A stretch of DNA of 64,000 nucleotides from Xiphias gladius (taxonomy: Eukaryota > Chordata > Actinopteri > Istiophoriformes > Xiphiidae): NCBI RefSeq assembly GCF_016859285.1, contig NC_053417.1, forward strand, positions 13,946,206 through 14,010,205, written 5' to 3'. Positions within the stretch are counted from its first letter, which is position 1. The number at the start of each line of letters is the position of its first letter. The notes beneath the pieces are model-generated. The model was not told the DNA's origin. It did not search any database and saw nothing but the letters and a program-made list of their open reading frames with translations. This document shows, in pieces, positions 61,374 to 64,000 of this stretch. Made by a program: the position numbers and the translations under genes.

Positions 61374-62136
61374 CACCAAAGAAAACTGCACAGAAGAATA
61401 AAACAATTGAATAAAAATAAACACTTACCTCACTCATCTGTCACATTACTGTGATATTTAAATGACCAACTAGCTATTTAATGAAGGTTCAAAGTTAATG
61501 TATATTTCTACATAGTTTGGCTTTTAATGCAAAATAATGCCGCTGTTTGTAGGTGATGTTACTTTTGATTTTACGTCTGTGCAGATAGCCCCCAAATTTT
61601 ATACACATTTAGGCAGAGTATCTCATGTAACACATTCCTATTGTCTTCGTATTTTCTGACGTTTAATCAAAATAGCATGAAGGTATTTTGCATGCAAAAA
61701 CTTCTTTTGTATTTTCCAGAAAATATCGTTGCCTATTTAATGCCGCACTGCATACCGAAGCGGTATTCAAGCCAAGCACACATGGTATCAGATATTTAAT
61801 GAATATTCTAAATAAATATTAAACAAAACAGCAGAATATTTTATTCAAATATATAAACATATTAACTGTTAATACAAAATATGTTTCATCTCTTCCTTAT
61901 CAAAAGAGTTGACACATTGCTGCAAGTGAATGTTGATGATCTGTTTAAGACCTTTCCCCAGCACAAAATTACAGTTCTCTTTCAAAGGTTCATATAGAAT
62001 ATTGTATCTGAAATAACTGAACAGAAATTCATTTTCATAAATGAGTAACATCACTTTCAGTTTAACAGTCATATATCTTGAACTCAATGAAGTGGAAACC
62101 AAGTGAACCCAGGCAGGTCAGGTCAGCCTGGTGGAT
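61374..62136. other. Tail-to-tail spacer between cfap276 and smc5
   Basis: AT-rich sequence, presumably including the smc5 3' UTR (minus strand). No exon or repeat family recognised. Confidence 0.55.
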
Positions 62137-63003
<867 letters not shown>

Positions 63004-64000
63004 CTACACACAGAAGACAGACAGACTCAGTAACATCCGCATAAGTCAGCAGTGACTGTTGTATTAATTCCTGCGAGATGCTCAAGAAATGAAGGCATGC
63101 AAATGGGTGAACAAAAAATAAATAAAATCAATCAATATTTGTAAACTCAGTTAAATTTTGTTATAAAATCATTGAACACAGGAGGAGTCTATAAAATCCT
63201 GGTCCCTTCAAATCGGCCTGTGTTAATGTTTTGTTTTGTTTGAGGATGGATAAGTTGAGGAAGTGAAAATTTTGCTGCTTTGCTAACAAATTATTTTATT
63301 GAAGTAAAAGCTCACTTTTTTAAATCATTTAAAAAAAAAAAAAAAAAGAAAAAAAAACCCAATCCAATATGAAACAGGATTCATACATTTTCCCTGTATG
63401 TATCTGTTTATCATCTGAAGATACTGCGTTATTACCTACATTACATTCTTGCCTAAATCTGGTGGAAAGTTGGGCCATGACCTGAGGAACCAGCGCTTAA
63501 TTTTCGGTGCAGTTTCGACCCTACAGCGCCACTCCATGGCCATTTATAAAACACTTTACATTCTGACTCGTGAATCTTAAAATTTGAGACATAGAAAATT
63601 TTTTATTTTTTCCTGTAGTCAGGGTGTATCATGCTTCTTTTCCACCTCATTGAAATGTTCTGCTCCTTTTCTATTTTCATACTTTGGTACTGTCCCTTAA
63701 TTATATGTACTGTATTTCTGAGCAAAAAACCCGCAAAGCTTTTTTTAAGCCATTTTAGCTCATTCCTCTCCCAGTTTTTTTTTTAGTTTTTTTTTTTAAT
63801 ATACACACTTGGATTATTTTTTACATAATTGCTCATTTAATTGCCCGGCACTTATCATTTCACAGACTGTTGTTAAAACATCATAACAAACTCTCGTCTT
63901 TAGTTAGAGTGTGTTGTAATCTGTTGAAACTGAACGTAATATACCGTCTTGACCACAGAGACTGAAGTGGTTTTGTATTGCTTGTACAATTAAACAAACC
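63004..64000. other. smc5: smc5 intron sequence to the window end
   Basis: AT-rich, with A-tracts near 63330-63358 and T-tracts near 63773-63800. I see no further smc5 exon, so this is probably part of one intron. Confidence 0.6.

Overview
This is nuclear DNA of a ray-finned (teleost-type) fish. All genes are split by GT-AG introns, the introns hold fish-type DNA-transposon remnants (hAT-like and Tc1-like MITEs) and tRNA-related SINE-like repeats, there are several long (CA)n arrays, and the reconstructed proteins match vertebrate families end to end. I rebuilt each gene by eye from splice sites, reading phase and family sequence. No RNA-seq or database search was available.

Layout, left to right. 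About 81-7100: no gene recognised, only repeats. 7424-10383 (+): lhfpl5, a tetraspan protein of the hair-cell mechanotransduction complex, 2 coding exons, 218 aa. 13073-26198 (-): srpk1, the SR-protein kinase, 16 coding exons per transcript, 650 aa. 31142-43643 (-): mapk14 (p38 alpha), 12 coding exons per transcript, 360 aa. 46530-57879 (-): an ELAPOR/EIG121/KIAA1324-family type I membrane protein, 22 coding exons, 983 aa, called elapor1 mainly from its neighbour. 59296-61158 (+): cfap276 (C1orf194), a ciliary microtubule protein, about 166 aa. 62137-63003 (-): the last two coding exons of smc5, which continues beyond the window.

lhfpl5-srpk1-mapk14 match the human 6p21 order. The head-to-head elapor1/cfap276 pair matches human 1p13. 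smc5 is from a third human region, so the window joins blocks that are separate in mammals.

The most interesting finding concerns alternative exons. mapk14 keeps the known vertebrate pair of mutually exclusive 80-nt exons (CSBP2-type and CSBP1-type). They are fed by a minor (U12-type) intron whose donor and both acceptors can be seen. srpk1, next door, also carries a tandem pair of exons of equal length and phase (93 nt each). They encode SRPK1-like and SRPK2-like versions of the same stretch of kinase C-lobe, at the position that aligns with the mapk14 pair. I know of no description of the srpk1 pair. srpk1 also contains its own U12-type intron elsewhere.
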